A stretch of 64,000 bases of DNA, from the NCBI GenBank assembly GCA_016702545.1, contig JADJDT010000023.1:37369-101368 (forward strand), read 5' to 3'. Positions 1 through 8,289 of this stretch are shown in pieces (the first letter of the stretch is position 1; each line of letters starts with the position of its first letter). The position numbers and the translations under genes are program-made. This DNA comes from Pseudomonadota bacterium (GTDB lineage Bacteria > Myxococcota_A > Polyangia > GCA-2747355). A model generated the notes under the pieces. It saw nothing but the letters and a program-made list of their open reading frames with translations, was not told the DNA's origin and searched no databases.

Positions 1-1
1 T

Positions 2-553
2 GGTCTGGCCGAACGCGCCAGCACCGACGCGGTCACCGGCCTCGCCAACCGGGCGCACCTCGACATCGTGCTCGAGCGCGAATGGCAGCGCTCGGCGCGC
101 AGCGGAACCCCGCTCGGCCTGGTCCTCGCCGATATCGACTTCTTCAAGCGCTACAACGACAGCTACGGCCATCAGGCCGGAGACGACTGCTTGCGCGCGG
201 TCGCCACGGCGCTGCGCGGGTCCGTCCTGCGACCGACCGATGTGGTGGCTCGCTATGGTGGGGAGGAGTTCGCCATCGTGCTGCCCTCGACCCCGATGGC
301 GGGGGCCGAGGTCGTCGCGCAACGGCTCTGTCGAAGTGTGCGAGAGCTGCGCTGCGAGCACATCGGCTCGGTGGCCGCACCGCACGTCACGGTCAGCTGC
401 GGCGCGAGCAGCGTGGTGGCTCACCGCCCGCGCGCCATCGCGGATCTCGTGGCGGCAGCCGACCGCGCGCTCTTTCGCGCCAAGGACGCGGGACGTGATC
501 GCTGCGCCGTCTTAGCGATCGACACCGACGACCCACCAAACGCGGCCTCATAG
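2..553 (+). CDS. Diguanylate cyclase (GGDEF domain), 5' end outside window
   Basis: Makes cyclic di-GMP from two GTP. The visible part is almost only the GGDEF domain. It opens with the family's usual entry motif (TDAVTGLANR), then DIDFFKRYND with the metal-binding Asp, and the active-site motif RYGGEEF at nt 251-271. An RxxD inhibitory I-site (RPTD) lies five residues before GGEEF, so product inhibition is likely. The frame is open to the window edge, so the N-terminal sensor part is missing. The TAG stop at 551-553 forms the first three bases of the palindromic element at 551-746. The family call is firm; what it senses cannot be told. Confidence 0.93.
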   Translation, partial: GLAERASTDAVTGLANRAHLDIVLEREWQRSARSGTPLGLVLADIDFFKRYNDSYGHQAGDDCLRAVATALRGSVLRPTDVVARYGGEEFAIVLPSTPMAGAEVVAQRLCRSVRELRCEHIGSVAAPHVTVSCGASSVVAHRPRAIADLVAAADRALFRAKDAGRDRCAVLAIDTDDPPNAAS

Positions 554-746
554 GAGCCTGTCGGGAAATGTCGCGAGCCGCCCGAGCGCAAGGCGCGGCG
601 CTGCCAGCCTGGCGACAGCCAGGCGCCGCCCGCCGAGCCGCAGGCGAGGGGTTCACGAGCCGGAACGTACGGGCTGGTACGTGAGCACCGGAGCACAGCC
701 GCAACGCGGCGGTCGGGTGGCGCAGCAATTTCCCGACAGGCTCCTA
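551..746. repeat. Palindromic element, family A, with 19-bp perfect terminal inverted repeats
   Basis: The ends TAGGAGCCTGTCGGGAAAT (551-569) and its exact complement (728-746) bound a 196-bp element in the gap between convergent genes. It supplies the stop codon of the upstream GGDEF gene. Inside, positions 666-710 match, in inverted orientation, a stretch of the element at 24661-24778 (24692-24735), although the two have different terminal repeats. No reading frame of note lies inside. It could act as a bidirectional terminator or be a non-autonomous mobile element. Confidence 0.75.
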
Positions 747-804
747 GCACGGCAGCAGCGGGGGAAGCGGGCCGCCGAAGGGAGCCACCCGGCGCGCGCC
801 ACCC

Positions 805-894
805 CAGTCGTCAGTTGAGCAGTCGTCAGTTGAGCAGTCGTCAGTTGAGCAGTCGTCAGTTGAGCAGTCGTCAGTTGAGCAGTCGTCAGTTGAG
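805..894. repeat. Tandem repeat, six perfect copies of 15 bp
   Basis: Unit cagtcgtcagttgag, copies starting at 805, 820, 835, 850, 865 and 880. The last copy holds the TGA stop of the minus-strand gene at 886-1275, so the array is a serial duplication of that gene's final codons and stop. Because 15 is a multiple of three, each unit carries another in-frame stop. Confidence 0.95.
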
Positions 895-1275
895 CGTGCG
901 GCGATCGAGCGCCCGGCGCGCGGGCCCGCCGAAGATCGACTCCCAGTTCTGGCGGTAGCGCTCGGTGGCCACCTGCGCCGGACCCGCGTGGCCCCGGGCC
1001 TGCGACTCGCTGGCTGCCGCCTCCGCCGTCGACTCGCCAAGCTGGCACTGCACATCGACGTCCCAGAGCAGCGGGCTCTCCTCGCGGCGCTTGAGCGCCA
1101 CGACCTCGCCCCCCGGAAGGAGCGGCTGCCCCTCCTTGACCGGGCGAAGCTCGGCCAGGTCGAGACGGTTCGGGCGCGAGCGCAGCGCGCGCACGCCGCG
1201 CCCGTCCGCGGTGGGGCCGTGGACGAGCAGCACATCGTGCGGGCGAGGCTTGGAGTCTTTGTCGCGCTCAGCCAT
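886..1275 (-). CDS. Conserved-looking hypothetical protein, 129 aa
   Basis: A small soluble protein that I do not recognise. It starts MAERDKDSKPRPHDVLLVHG and ends with a basic tail. Composition is ordinary (mixed charged and hydrophobic, not the Ala/Arg excess of false frames), which supports coding. It has no signal peptide or membrane segment. The stop codon lies in the last copy of the 15-bp tandem array at 805-894, so its present C-terminus (TLN) borders directly on the repeat. It stands alone between a family A element and a convergent gap on one side and the zinc-ribbon gene on the other. Confidence 0.6.
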   Translation of the reverse strand: MAERDKDSKPRPHDVLLVHGPTADGRGVRALRSRPNRLDLAELRPVKEGQPLLPGGEVVALKRREESPLLWDVDVQCQLGESTAEAAASESQARGHAGPAQVATERYRQNWESIFGGPARRALDRRTLN

Positions 1276-1347
1276 ACGGGTGACCCATTGTAGCGCCTGC
1301 CGGCACCGGGCAACAGGGCCGGCCAGACAGACAACCAGGCCGTGGGG

Positions 1348-2763
1348 TCAGGACGCCGACCGCAGCGCCAGCAGCGTCAGCAGGCCCGCCAGCGCCAGCA
1401 GCAGCAGCGTGCCGACCATGGCCAGCCCCCGCCGCAAGGCCGCCGGGTCGTAGTCCCGCTGGCGGTGCTGGGCCAGCGAGCGCTGCCGCTGGAGGCGGCT
1501 CCAGTCGGCGCGCTGCCGTTCGACGCGTGCGACCTGCGCGAGGAAAGTTTCATCGGCGCGCTCCTCGCCCGCCACCACCAGGCGCCCGAGCGCCGCCAGC
1601 TGTTGGGTGGCCTCGCGATCGAGCTGCAGCAGCTCGGCGGTACAGCGCTGCTCACGCTGCTCGATGCCGCGCGCGGCGGCCGAGAGCTCGCGACGGGCCG
1701 CCGCCAGATCCCGCGCGGCGCGGCGGCTGTGGTCGCGCTCCTGCCTCAGGGCCTGTCCAAGCTCGCGCAGCGGACCGGCCAGCCGTTGCAGCGCGGCCTG
1801 CGTCTCCGACTGCGCGCGCGTCGCATCACCAATCGCGACGGCCTTCTCCGCCGCCGAGCGCTCGAGGTCCTTGGACGCCTCTCCCGCATCGGCCCGCGCC
1901 GCCCGCACCCGCAACCCGTCGCGCTCTCGCGCCAGCAGGCGCAGCGCCCGGCGTTGAGCGACGACGCGCGCTTCCAGGGCCACCCGTTCGCCCTTCCTCA
2001 GGCTGAGCGTCTGCATCACCTCGCGGGCGCGGGCCTCGGCCCGGTCTCGGCGATCGCCTATGGTGCGCTCCGCATCGGCGAAGCGCTGCTGGGCCACCTG
2101 CTGCTCGACGCGCAGGCGCGCGAACTGCTGCTCGAGTTGAGCCCGAGGGGGATCGAGCCGATCGAGGGCCGCGACGGCCGTCTCGCCACCGTGGACCGCT
2201 CGCCCGGCGGCGCGGGCCGCCTGCCCCAGCTCGGCATAGGCGGTATCGAGCTGCCGTTGCGCCTGGCGCACCTCTTGGTCCAGCCGTCGCACCACGGCCT
2301 GCAGCCGTGCCCCGGTGAGGACCACGCCCAGCGCGTAGCCGACGGTGGACCACCAGCCACGGACCTCGCCGCGCGGCATCGCGGGCAAGGTCTCCACCGC
2401 CACGCTCGGGTCGTCGCCGGCGGCGATAGCCTCGGGTGGCGGAGCGCTGTCGCCCGAGGCGGTCGGTGCAGAGGCTGGGGTGTCGTCCATCGGCGGCGCC
2501 GCGGGGAGCGCCACCTCGGCGATCGACTGAGCATGGGGGGCGAAGCCCTGGAGCGTGTGGCTGGCCTCGGGCGCGTCGATCAAGGGCGGGGTTTCGAGGA
2601 CCTCCGACGGGGCGCGGGCCGGGTCGGTCGCGGTCGTGGTCGCGTCGGTCGCTGGTGCGTCGGAGGGAACGAGGGCCGGGGGGTCGTGCAGGGTCCTGCC
2701 GCAGTGGTCACAGAGCGTGGCGGCAGCGGTGTTTTCGTTGCCGCAAGACGGGCAGTAGCGCAT
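1348..2763 (-). CDS. Zinc-ribbon, coiled-coil, tail-anchored protein
   Basis: 471 aa. It begins MRYCPSCGN with a four-cysteine zinc ribbon (C4, C7, C18, C21), which is why I start at 2763 and not at the in-frame ATG at 2823. An acidic Ala/Thr/Pro-rich linker follows, then a short hydrophobic stretch (GYALGVVLTGA), then about 250 residues rich in Arg, Ala, Glu and Gln with heptad character, likely a long coiled coil. A final hydrophobic helix with Leu runs ends the protein, so it is probably anchored in the inner membrane with the ribbon in the cytoplasm. Function unknown; a scaffold role is a guess. Confidence 0.8.
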   Translation of the reverse strand: MRYCPSCGNENTAAATLCDHCGRTLHDPPALVPSDAPATDATTTATDPARAPSEVLETPPLIDAPEASHTLQGFAPHAQSIAEVALPAAPPMDDTPASAPTASGDSAPPPEAIAAGDDPSVAVETLPAMPRGEVRGWWSTVGYALGVVLTGARLQAVVRRLDQEVRQAQRQLDTAYAELGQAARAAGRAVHGGETAVAALDRLDPPRAQLEQQFARLRVEQQVAQQRFADAERTIGDRRDRAEARAREVMQTLSLRKGERVALEARVVAQRRALRLLARERDGLRVRAARADAGEASKDLERSAAEKAVAIGDATRAQSETQAALQRLAGPLRELGQALRQERDHSRRAARDLAAARRELSAAARGIEQREQRCTAELLQLDREATQQLAALGRLVVAGEERADETFLAQVARVERQRADWSRLQRQRSLAQHRQRDYDPAALRRGLAMVGTLLLLALAGLLTLLALRSAS

Positions 2764-2838
2764 GCGCCGCGGATGGTAGAGACGGGTCGCCTGGGTGTCA
2801 AACCGCCCCCGGCGGCTCGACACGACGCCGGGAAGCGT

Positions 2839-4017
2839 TCAGGCGGTGGCGGCGCGACCACCCCAGGGCGCCGCAGCGCCGATCCGCATCAGCTCCGGCT
2901 CGGTCCAGCCGCTGCCCTCGTCGCCGCGGCTGCCGACCACGGCCTCGATCTGCCGCAGTCCAATCGACACGTGCTCGCGCCGACCGACCAAATCGCCGCC
3001 GATCTGCAGCGCCGTGGGATCGTCAGACGCCACCGAGACGGCCGAGCAGGCGAAATCGAGCACCCGGTCGTCGGCGAACGAACCGCGGAAGATCGCGGGC
3101 ACGTTGGCCAGCAGCGTCGCCGCGCCGACGTGGCCGATGCGGAGCTGGAAGCGGTCGCGCAGCTGGTTCGCCTGCGGAAAGAGCCGCAGGCCGAAGCCGT
3201 AGTAGGGGATGGTCGAGGCTGCCGCGAGGCTGACTGGCCCGCGGTAGATCTCCTCGCCGCGACCGACCGGCGGGCCCACCAGGTTGCCGTCACGATCGAG
3301 GCGATAGGCCGCCACACCCTCGTTGCGAATGACCACGGTCGGCAGCGGCGTCTGCAGGTAGCGCCAGAGCGAGCGACCGGCGATCGCCAGGCCATAGCCG
3401 AGCGGCCCGCTCCCGAGCCGCTCCAGCGGGGTGTCCTCGATCGAGCGCTTGAACGAGACGTAGTCCTCGAGGATCAGCGCATCCAGGCCGACCCCGGCGA
3501 AGGGCGCCAGCTGCCCCTCGACCTGCAGCAACGGGAGCGTAACGCGCCGCGAGCGGTCGCGCGCGCAACGCAGATCCGCCGCGAGCCCGCGCGCCGTGGG
3601 CCGCGCCGCACCGAGCACGGTGGCCAGGGCATTGCCTGTTCCCAGCCGCAGCAAGCCGAAGGCGGGTCGGCGGGCCGGCCGCAGCGCGAGCACCTCGCTC
3701 ACCAGCCGGGTGAAGGTGCCGTCCCCGCCGCCGCAGAGGACCGTGTCGTAGCCGCTCTGAACAATCCGGCGGGCGATGAGAGGCACCTGGTCGGGCGATT
3801 CAGAGATCAACAGGGCGTCGCTGCCGATCAGCTGCTGCAGCTGGCGAATCACGCGGGCGCCCACGGCGCGCGCGTTGGGGTTGACGACGACCACCAAGCC
3901 CCCTCTGGGACGCACCGCCGCAGCCAGCCAGGCCGGGCCCATGACAGCCGGGCCCATGACAGCCGGGCCCATGACAGCCGGGCCCATGACAGCCGGGCCC
4001 ATGACAGCCGGCCCCAT
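2839..4017 (-). CDS. Diacylglycerol kinase-type lipid kinase (YegS/DAGK family), start disrupted by repeats
   Basis: DAGK catalytic domain, expected to phosphorylate a lipid or sphingoid substrate with ATP. Seen: VVVNPNARAVG at the start of the domain, the nucleotide-binding GGGDGTFTRLV, and LGTGNALA. The start is uncertain. A well-placed GAGGG ribosome site precedes ATG at 4106, whose frame (MGETQLAATT...) is lost at the second copy of a 20-bp duplication (4011-4050). Six in-frame ATGs lie inside the adjacent 15-bp array, each encoding MGPAV; I give the first of them, 4017. A further in-frame ATG at 4113 has GAGGG directly against it with no spacing. Without one 20-bp copy, the frame from 4106 joins the kinase frame. 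Confidence 0.8.
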   Translation of the reverse strand: MGPAVMGPAVMGPAVMGPAVMGPAVMGPAWLAAAVRPRGGLVVVVNPNARAVGARVIRQLQQLIGSDALLISESPDQVPLIARRIVQSGYDTVLCGGGDGTFTRLVSEVLALRPARRPAFGLLRLGTGNALATVLGAARPTARGLAADLRCARDRSRRVTLPLLQVEGQLAPFAGVGLDALILEDYVSFKRSIEDTPLERLGSGPLGYGLAIAGRSLWRYLQTPLPTVVIRNEGVAAYRLDRDGNLVGPPVGRGEEIYRGPVSLAAASTIPYYGFGLRLFPQANQLRDRFQLRIGHVGAATLLANVPAIFRGSFADDRVLDFACSAVSVASDDPTALQIGGDLVGRREHVSIGLRQIEAVVGSRGDEGSGWTEPELMRIGAAAPWGGRAATA

Positions 4018-4050
4018 GACAGCGGTCAGGGCCCCATGACAGCGGTCAGG
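3936..4050. repeat. Compound tandem repeat over the lipid kinase start codon
   Basis: A 15-bp unit (ccgggcccatgacag type) recurs with ATG codons on the minus strand at 3942, 3957, 3972, 3987, 4002 and 4017. An exact 20-bp duplication, 4011-4030 and 4031-4050, follows. The 15-bp units keep frame and add MGPAV each; the 20-bp unit shifts frame. Copy number here decides which start codon can be used. Confidence 0.95.
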
Positions 4051-4322
4051 GCCCCGGCGGGGCCCCGTGGATTGGCGGTCGTCGCGGCCAGCTGTGTCTC
4101 GCCCATGGTGCATCCCTCGCAACGACGCAGCGCGTCGTGAACGGCACCCACAATGCAGTAACCGTGCCAGGACCGGCGGGGAGCGCCGAACATATTCTCG
4201 TTTTGTTACGATGGTTTTCGCACACGCCTCGGCGGGGTGCCGCCCAGCGCAGCGCGGACTGCGTAGCCGATGACGCACCGGAAATCGGGGGAGAAGGCCC
4301 TACAGCAGCTTACTTCTCGAGA

Positions 4323-5987
4323 CTATTGTCTTTCATATCCTACGGATAGGACCTCGGCCGAGCCGAGCTTCGCGGGTGGCACCCAGGCGATCGACCTGCG
4401 CAGCCGGTAACGCACCCCGTCAAGGCCCCGGCCCTCCGCCCACAGCAGCGTGGGCGCCGTCCCACCGAGCAGGGCTGGGGTCAGGCGGTCGGCGACCGCT
4501 CGCGCCGCCGCCAGGGCCGGCTCGAGGTGGCCACTCAGCGCCGCCGCCAGGTGGCCACGCAGGAACAGGCCCGGGGTACCTCGCACCCGTGAGACGGCGC
4601 GCTGGCAGGCCGCGTCGGACCCTCTCGTGCAGGGCCCCTCGTCACAGCGACAGGCCTCCAGGGCGGCGAGCATGGTCTGGCCGGCGGCAGCGGCCACCTG
4701 GACCTGGGCCTCGAGCCGCTGCTCGACCCGGGCGACGCGGCCCGCCGCCTGGAGCAGAGCCGCGAACTCGCGCGGCGGCCGCCCGCGCTGCCGCTCGACC
4801 TGCGCCGCCGCTTCGTAGGCGCGGGGGTTGCCCGGACCTGCGCGAATCGCGCGCGCCAGCGCCACCCGGGCCTCGTCGAGCTGGCCCTGCTGCAGGTGCT
4901 CCAAGCCCAACCCGAGCTGGGCCGCGTCGTTTTGCGGCTCGAGCCGGGCCGCCCAGCCGTAGAACCGCCGCGCGCAATCGCCCTGCTCCGTGGCCGCGCA
5001 GGACTGGGCCAGGAGTAGCAGCAGCTCGACGTCGCGCGGACGCGCGTCGGCTGCCCGACGCAACCAGACCAGCGACTCCCGCCCGAAGCCGGCGGCCGCC
5101 AGCACCAACCCACGGGTCGCCAGGGCCTGGGCCGTGACCACGCCTCGCGGCTGCACCGCGCGTTCACTCAACCGCAGGGCTTCGTCCTTCTGGCCGAGGG
5201 TGAGGGCGCAGCGCGCGGCAACCTGCAGCGCGTCACCGTCGTCGTGCTGCCGCGCCAACACCCGCGCCATTTGTTGGCGCGCGGCGAGCACCTGCTCCAG
5301 CCGCCAGTAGAGGTGCCCCTGGGTCCGCCACAGGCGCAGCGGCTCGGGCAGGTCATGGAGGGCGCGTTCGAGCAGCTCCACGGCCCCCTCCGCCGGCGTC
5401 GGATAGAGGCGCGGATCGAGCAGGTTGGGCCACAGCCGCATCGCCTCGGCGAGGGACGCCACCGCCCGCGGTCGCCGGTGCGCGGCATTGGCGATCAACG
5501 CGTCGGCCAGCCACAGCGGCGCGCGATCGCGGCCCAGGGCGAGCGCCCGATCCAGGTGCTGGAGCGCGACGGCGACACGGCCGGCACGCAGCTCGGCGCG
5601 CGCGGCCCAATAGAAGAGCAGCGGCTCCGCCAACCGACGCTCGATCGCGCGCTCGAAGTGCGCCCGTGCGTCATCGAGCCGCCCGCCGGTCAGCGCGACC
5701 AGCCCGACGAAGGTGTCCAGCAGCGCCGCCGCGGCGGGCTGCGCGGCGCGCGCCCGTCCGAGGCTCACGACCGCCGCCGGCAGGTCCCCCTCGACCAGGT
5801 GGCCGACCGCTCGAACCACGAGGCCCCAGTGGGCGGCACGATCCCCACCGCGTACCGTCGCCGGCAGCAACAGCAGCGCGCAGCAGCCGAGGCCGCCCAC
5901 CGCGCGCACGAGGGGAAGGACACTGGCCGGCCGCCGGCCGTGGGGCCGCGTCCACCGGCTGGGCATCGCGCGGGAAGCAAGCTTCAT
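4323..5987 (-). CDS. TPR-repeat protein with N-terminal membrane segment
   Basis: 554 aa. Starts MKLASRAMPSRW and has an N-terminal hydrophobic stretch (GLGCCALLLLPATV) that reads as a signal peptide or anchor. The rest is almost all helical repeats of TPR type, for example LDDARAHFERAIE, VALQHLDRALALG, LDEARVALARAIRAGPGNPRAYE. It probably sits on the periplasmic side as a binding scaffold. A start at 5966 (MPSRW) is also possible. The open frame runs further upstream to 6599 but there reads antisense-like, arginine-rich sequence over the protease gene, so I reject that part. Downstream neighbour is the lipid kinase, same strand, after about 210 bp. Confidence 0.85.
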   Translation of the reverse strand: MKLASRAMPSRWTRPHGRRPASVLPLVRAVGGLGCCALLLLPATVRGGDRAAHWGLVVRAVGHLVEGDLPAAVVSLGRARAAQPAAAALLDTFVGLVALTGGRLDDARAHFERAIERRLAEPLLFYWAARAELRAGRVAVALQHLDRALALGRDRAPLWLADALIANAAHRRPRAVASLAEAMRLWPNLLDPRLYPTPAEGAVELLERALHDLPEPLRLWRTQGHLYWRLEQVLAARQQMARVLARQHDDGDALQVAARCALTLGQKDEALRLSERAVQPRGVVTAQALATRGLVLAAAGFGRESLVWLRRAADARPRDVELLLLLAQSCAATEQGDCARRFYGWAARLEPQNDAAQLGLGLEHLQQGQLDEARVALARAIRAGPGNPRAYEAAAQVERQRGRPPREFAALLQAAGRVARVEQRLEAQVQVAAAAGQTMLAALEACRCDEGPCTRGSDAACQRAVSRVRGTPGLFLRGHLAAALSGHLEPALAAARAVADRLTPALLGGTAPTLLWAEGRGLDGVRYRLRRSIAWVPPAKLGSAEVLSVGYERQ

Positions 5988-6114
5988 CGATCGGCTCTGG
6001 CCGCCCCGCGGGGCGCTGAGGCGCTCGGCGCCATTGCGGTGCTCTAGGAGAAAGGTGGCAGCAGCTGCTCGATCCGCACCGTGCGCTCGATCACGCCGCC
6101 CGCCGTGGCGAACT

Positions 6115-7401
6115 TCAGACGGACGGCCTGCCCGAGGGCGTTTGTTGCAGCAAGTCCAGCATCGCCGCGCGGTCGAGGCCCGCGAGATCGACGCCGCCGA
6201 TGGCGAGTAGACGCTCACCGGTGCGGACCCCTTTGACGAAACCGTCGCTCCCCAACAGGACGTCCTGGACCAGCGCGCCCACGCCGTCGCGCGCCGCGCA
6301 GAAGGTGAAGCCCGGCCCGAGGTAGGCGTCGACCGGCGCCGGCGGCGCGTCGCTGCGCAGACCGACGCGCCAGCGCCGCGCGGGGTAATCGAGCTGCGAC
6401 ACCAGCCGTTGCAAGACATCGCTGCCGATGACCATGGTGATGGGGCGACCCGTCTCGCGCGAGAGCGCGGCGAAGGGCGTGGCCTCGGGGAGCACCAGCA
6501 CGGCCCAATCGGCAAGCTGCACGGTGCCCAGCTCGATCCCGCGCAGGCGCGTGACCCGAGCGGCCAGGGCCCCCTGAGTCGCCGTCTCGACGGTCTCACA
6601 GCAGATCAGCGGACGGCCGGCCGCGGGCAGCCGGCGCAACAAGCTGTCGCTGATCAGCGTGCGCGTGCTGCCCGTGTCGAGCAATGCCTCGACGGGTTGT
6701 CCCTCGACGCGCAGCGGGACCACCACACGGCTCGGACCGACGCGCACCTTGACGTCGTCGCCCAGACGCACGGTTCCACCGCCATGCAAACGAAAGGGCA
6801 CCTCCTGCAGCGCGGGAGCCTCGCCACCGGGGACCGGCCTCGGCGCGCCCGCTGCCAGCGCCAGCTGCAGTGCGCCGAAATCGAGCTCGAGGCTGAACTG
6901 CTGCAGCAGATCACCGCCCACCAGACCGGCCGGGGTGGGGCCCGCGCAGGGGCTCTCGCTGGCAAACAGTGCGCCCATCGCGATCGGCGCCGCCGGAAAG
7001 GCCAAGCCGAAGGCGCCGAGCCGGACCGTCGCCGTGCCGGCCGACCGCTCGGGGAAGGCCCGCTGCGACAGCAGGGTCAGCGGCGAGCCGGTATCGACCA
7101 GCAAGAGCTGTTCAGCACCTCCGTCGATCGTCGCGACGATGGCGGGGACGCCGTTGATCAGCTGGAGCGCCACCGGCTGACCCGCTTCGCCCTCGTAGAC
7201 CAAGGTCGGCCCGGGCGCTTGATCGCCGCAGGCCGGGGCGAGCGCGAGGACCAGCGCCAGCGCCACGCTGGCGCGGCGCCCGTCGCGCGGCGCGACCGGC
7301 GATGGGCGCGGAGCGCCCGGCAATGGGCGCGCGGATCGACCCGCGGTGCGGACGCCCGCGGCGCGGGTCGTCGGGCTGCGGGTGGGGCGGGAGCGGAGCA
7401 T
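6115..7401 (-). CDS. Retropepsin-like aspartic protease lipoprotein with PDZ domain (C-terminus frameshifted)
   Basis: Two DTGS active-site motifs (VDTGSPLTLL near residue 103 and LDTGSTRTLI near 242) mark a duplicated aspartyl-protease fold in one chain. The N-terminus has a hydrophobic helix and lipobox (LAPAC, Cys58), so it is likely tethered to a periplasmic membrane face. A PDZ-like domain follows (GVGALVQDVLLGSDGFVKGVRTG...), and its last strands are missing. One extra C near 6135 would replace the end at 6115 with LGQAVRLKFATAGG and continue to the TAG at 6044, the normal PDZ end. I think the gene truly spans 6044-7401. Start MLRSRPTRS at 7401 leaves a rather long n-region. Confidence 0.82.
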   Translation of the reverse strand: MLRSRPTRSPTTRAAGVRTAGRSARPLPGAPRPSPVAPRDGRRASVALALVLALAPACGDQAPGPTLVYEGEAGQPVALQLINGVPAIVATIDGGAEQLLLVDTGSPLTLLSQRAFPERSAGTATVRLGAFGLAFPAAPIAMGALFASESPCAGPTPAGLVGGDLLQQFSLELDFGALQLALAAGAPRPVPGGEAPALQEVPFRLHGGGTVRLGDDVKVRVGPSRVVVPLRVEGQPVEALLDTGSTRTLISDSLLRRLPAAGRPLICCETVETATQGALAARVTRLRGIELGTVQLADWAVLVLPEATPFAALSRETGRPITMVIGSDVLQRLVSQLDYPARRWRVGLRSDAPPAPVDAYLGPGFTFCAARDGVGALVQDVLLGSDGFVKGVRTGERLLAIGGVDLAGLDRAAMLDLLQQTPSGRPSV

Positions 7402-7556
7402 GCCCGGCATCATAGCACCGGCCGCAGGGGAGACGCCCCGCGCGGCGAGGTCGCCGGCACCGCGTCCCGCGCGGCCGGGGCGGATCGCTGTTGGGGCTGG
7501 CTCAAAGCTCATGATAGATCACCGGAGCTGGCGAGCGCCGGCTGATGGAGCAAGCG

Positions 7557-8042
7557 ATGAACGCCGCCGAAGCAAAGACGTGCCAGGTGATCGAGGCCAC
7601 CCTCGGCAGCCACCGTGCGTTTCGCACGGTCGAGGACGGCATGTATGTCGTCAAGCAGGGTTCGAGCTACGTGATGATCAACGTCGTGCCCTGGGGCGAC
7701 GAGCGCGCGATCGTCCGCTGCGTCGCGCAGCTGGTCAAAGGGGTGCGCATGAAGCCGGAGCTGCAGCTCCGCCTGCTGACCCTCAACGCCAGCCTGCGCT
7801 TCGGTGCCTTCGCCTACGTCGAGGAGGGCAGTCTGCTGGTCTTCCTGCACTCGATCCTCGGCGGCAACACGCTCGACGGCGACGAGCTCGTCGCCACCGT
7901 GCGTGACGTGGCCCTGATCGCGGACGACTGGGACGATCGCGTGATCGAGCGCTATGGGGGCCAGCGGATGCAGGATCTGCTCGAGGAGCAGGCCCTGGCG
8001 CGCGTCCTCTCCGGGGAGTTCAAGCTGGGCCTGGACGCCTGA
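7557..8042 (+). CDS. YbjN/type III chaperone-like domain protein
   Basis: 161 aa, soluble and acidic. It resembles the YbjN family (alternating strands and two helices, with the middle segment MKPELQLRLLTLNASLRFG and a late ILGGNTLDGDEL), a fold shared with secretion chaperones. Function in this family is poorly defined. I chose ATG 7557 because GGAG lies six bases before it; ATG 7545 is in frame but lacks such a site. It faces the convergent gene at 8287 across a palindromic element. Confidence 0.7.
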   Translation: MNAAEAKTCQVIEATLGSHRAFRTVEDGMYVVKQGSSYVMINVVPWGDERAIVRCVAQLVKGVRMKPELQLRLLTLNASLRFGAFAYVEEGSLLVFLHSILGGNTLDGDELVATVRDVALIADDWDDRVIERYGGQRMQDLLEEQALARVLSGEFKLGLDA

Positions 8043-8094
8043 CGCCGGCCGGGATCGCGTCGCGGGACGGGCCGAAGCACTCGTTCCGAGGCAC

Positions 8095-8289
8095 TAGTCC
8101 GAAAACAAGCGCGCTTTGGCGCAAAACCCTCGCTTTCGGCCTAGACGAGCCGACAGGCGAGCATGCTGGGGTGATGGCGCGGGGTGAAGTCGCGGGGATT
8201 CACTCCCCGCGACGAGGGGGCTTTGCGGAAAGCCCCCTGAGTCATATCTGGGCCCAGAACGAGCGCGGGACGCGCTTGTTCTGGGCCTA
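8095..8289. repeat. Four-hairpin intergenic element, family B, copy 1
   Basis: 195 bp bounded by TAG and CTA. It contains four successive stem-loops: an outer stem starting TCCGAAAACAAGCGCG and closing CTTTCGG; GTCGCGGGGA/TCCCCGCGAC around TTCAC; AGGGGGCTTT/AAAGCCCCCT; and GGCCCAGAAC/GTTCTGGGCC. Copy 2 is at 11459-11639 and a shortened inverted copy at 17038-17167. It fills the gap between convergent genes and its right end is the stop codon of the gene at 8287. Confidence 0.85.

Noticed and set aside
1342..4140. Open plus-strand frame of over 900 codons
   Set aside because: It lies antisense to the zinc-ribbon and lipid kinase genes, both with clear motifs. Its product is Arg/Gln/His-rich with no fold signals, as expected for a shadow frame in GC-rich DNA.
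4187..4200. CGAACATATTCTCG upstream of the lipid kinase as a LexA-like box
   Set aside because: Only one half fits GAACNNNNGTTC, and there is no SOS gene beside it. The AT-rich tract 4187-4221 is more simply part of a promoter.
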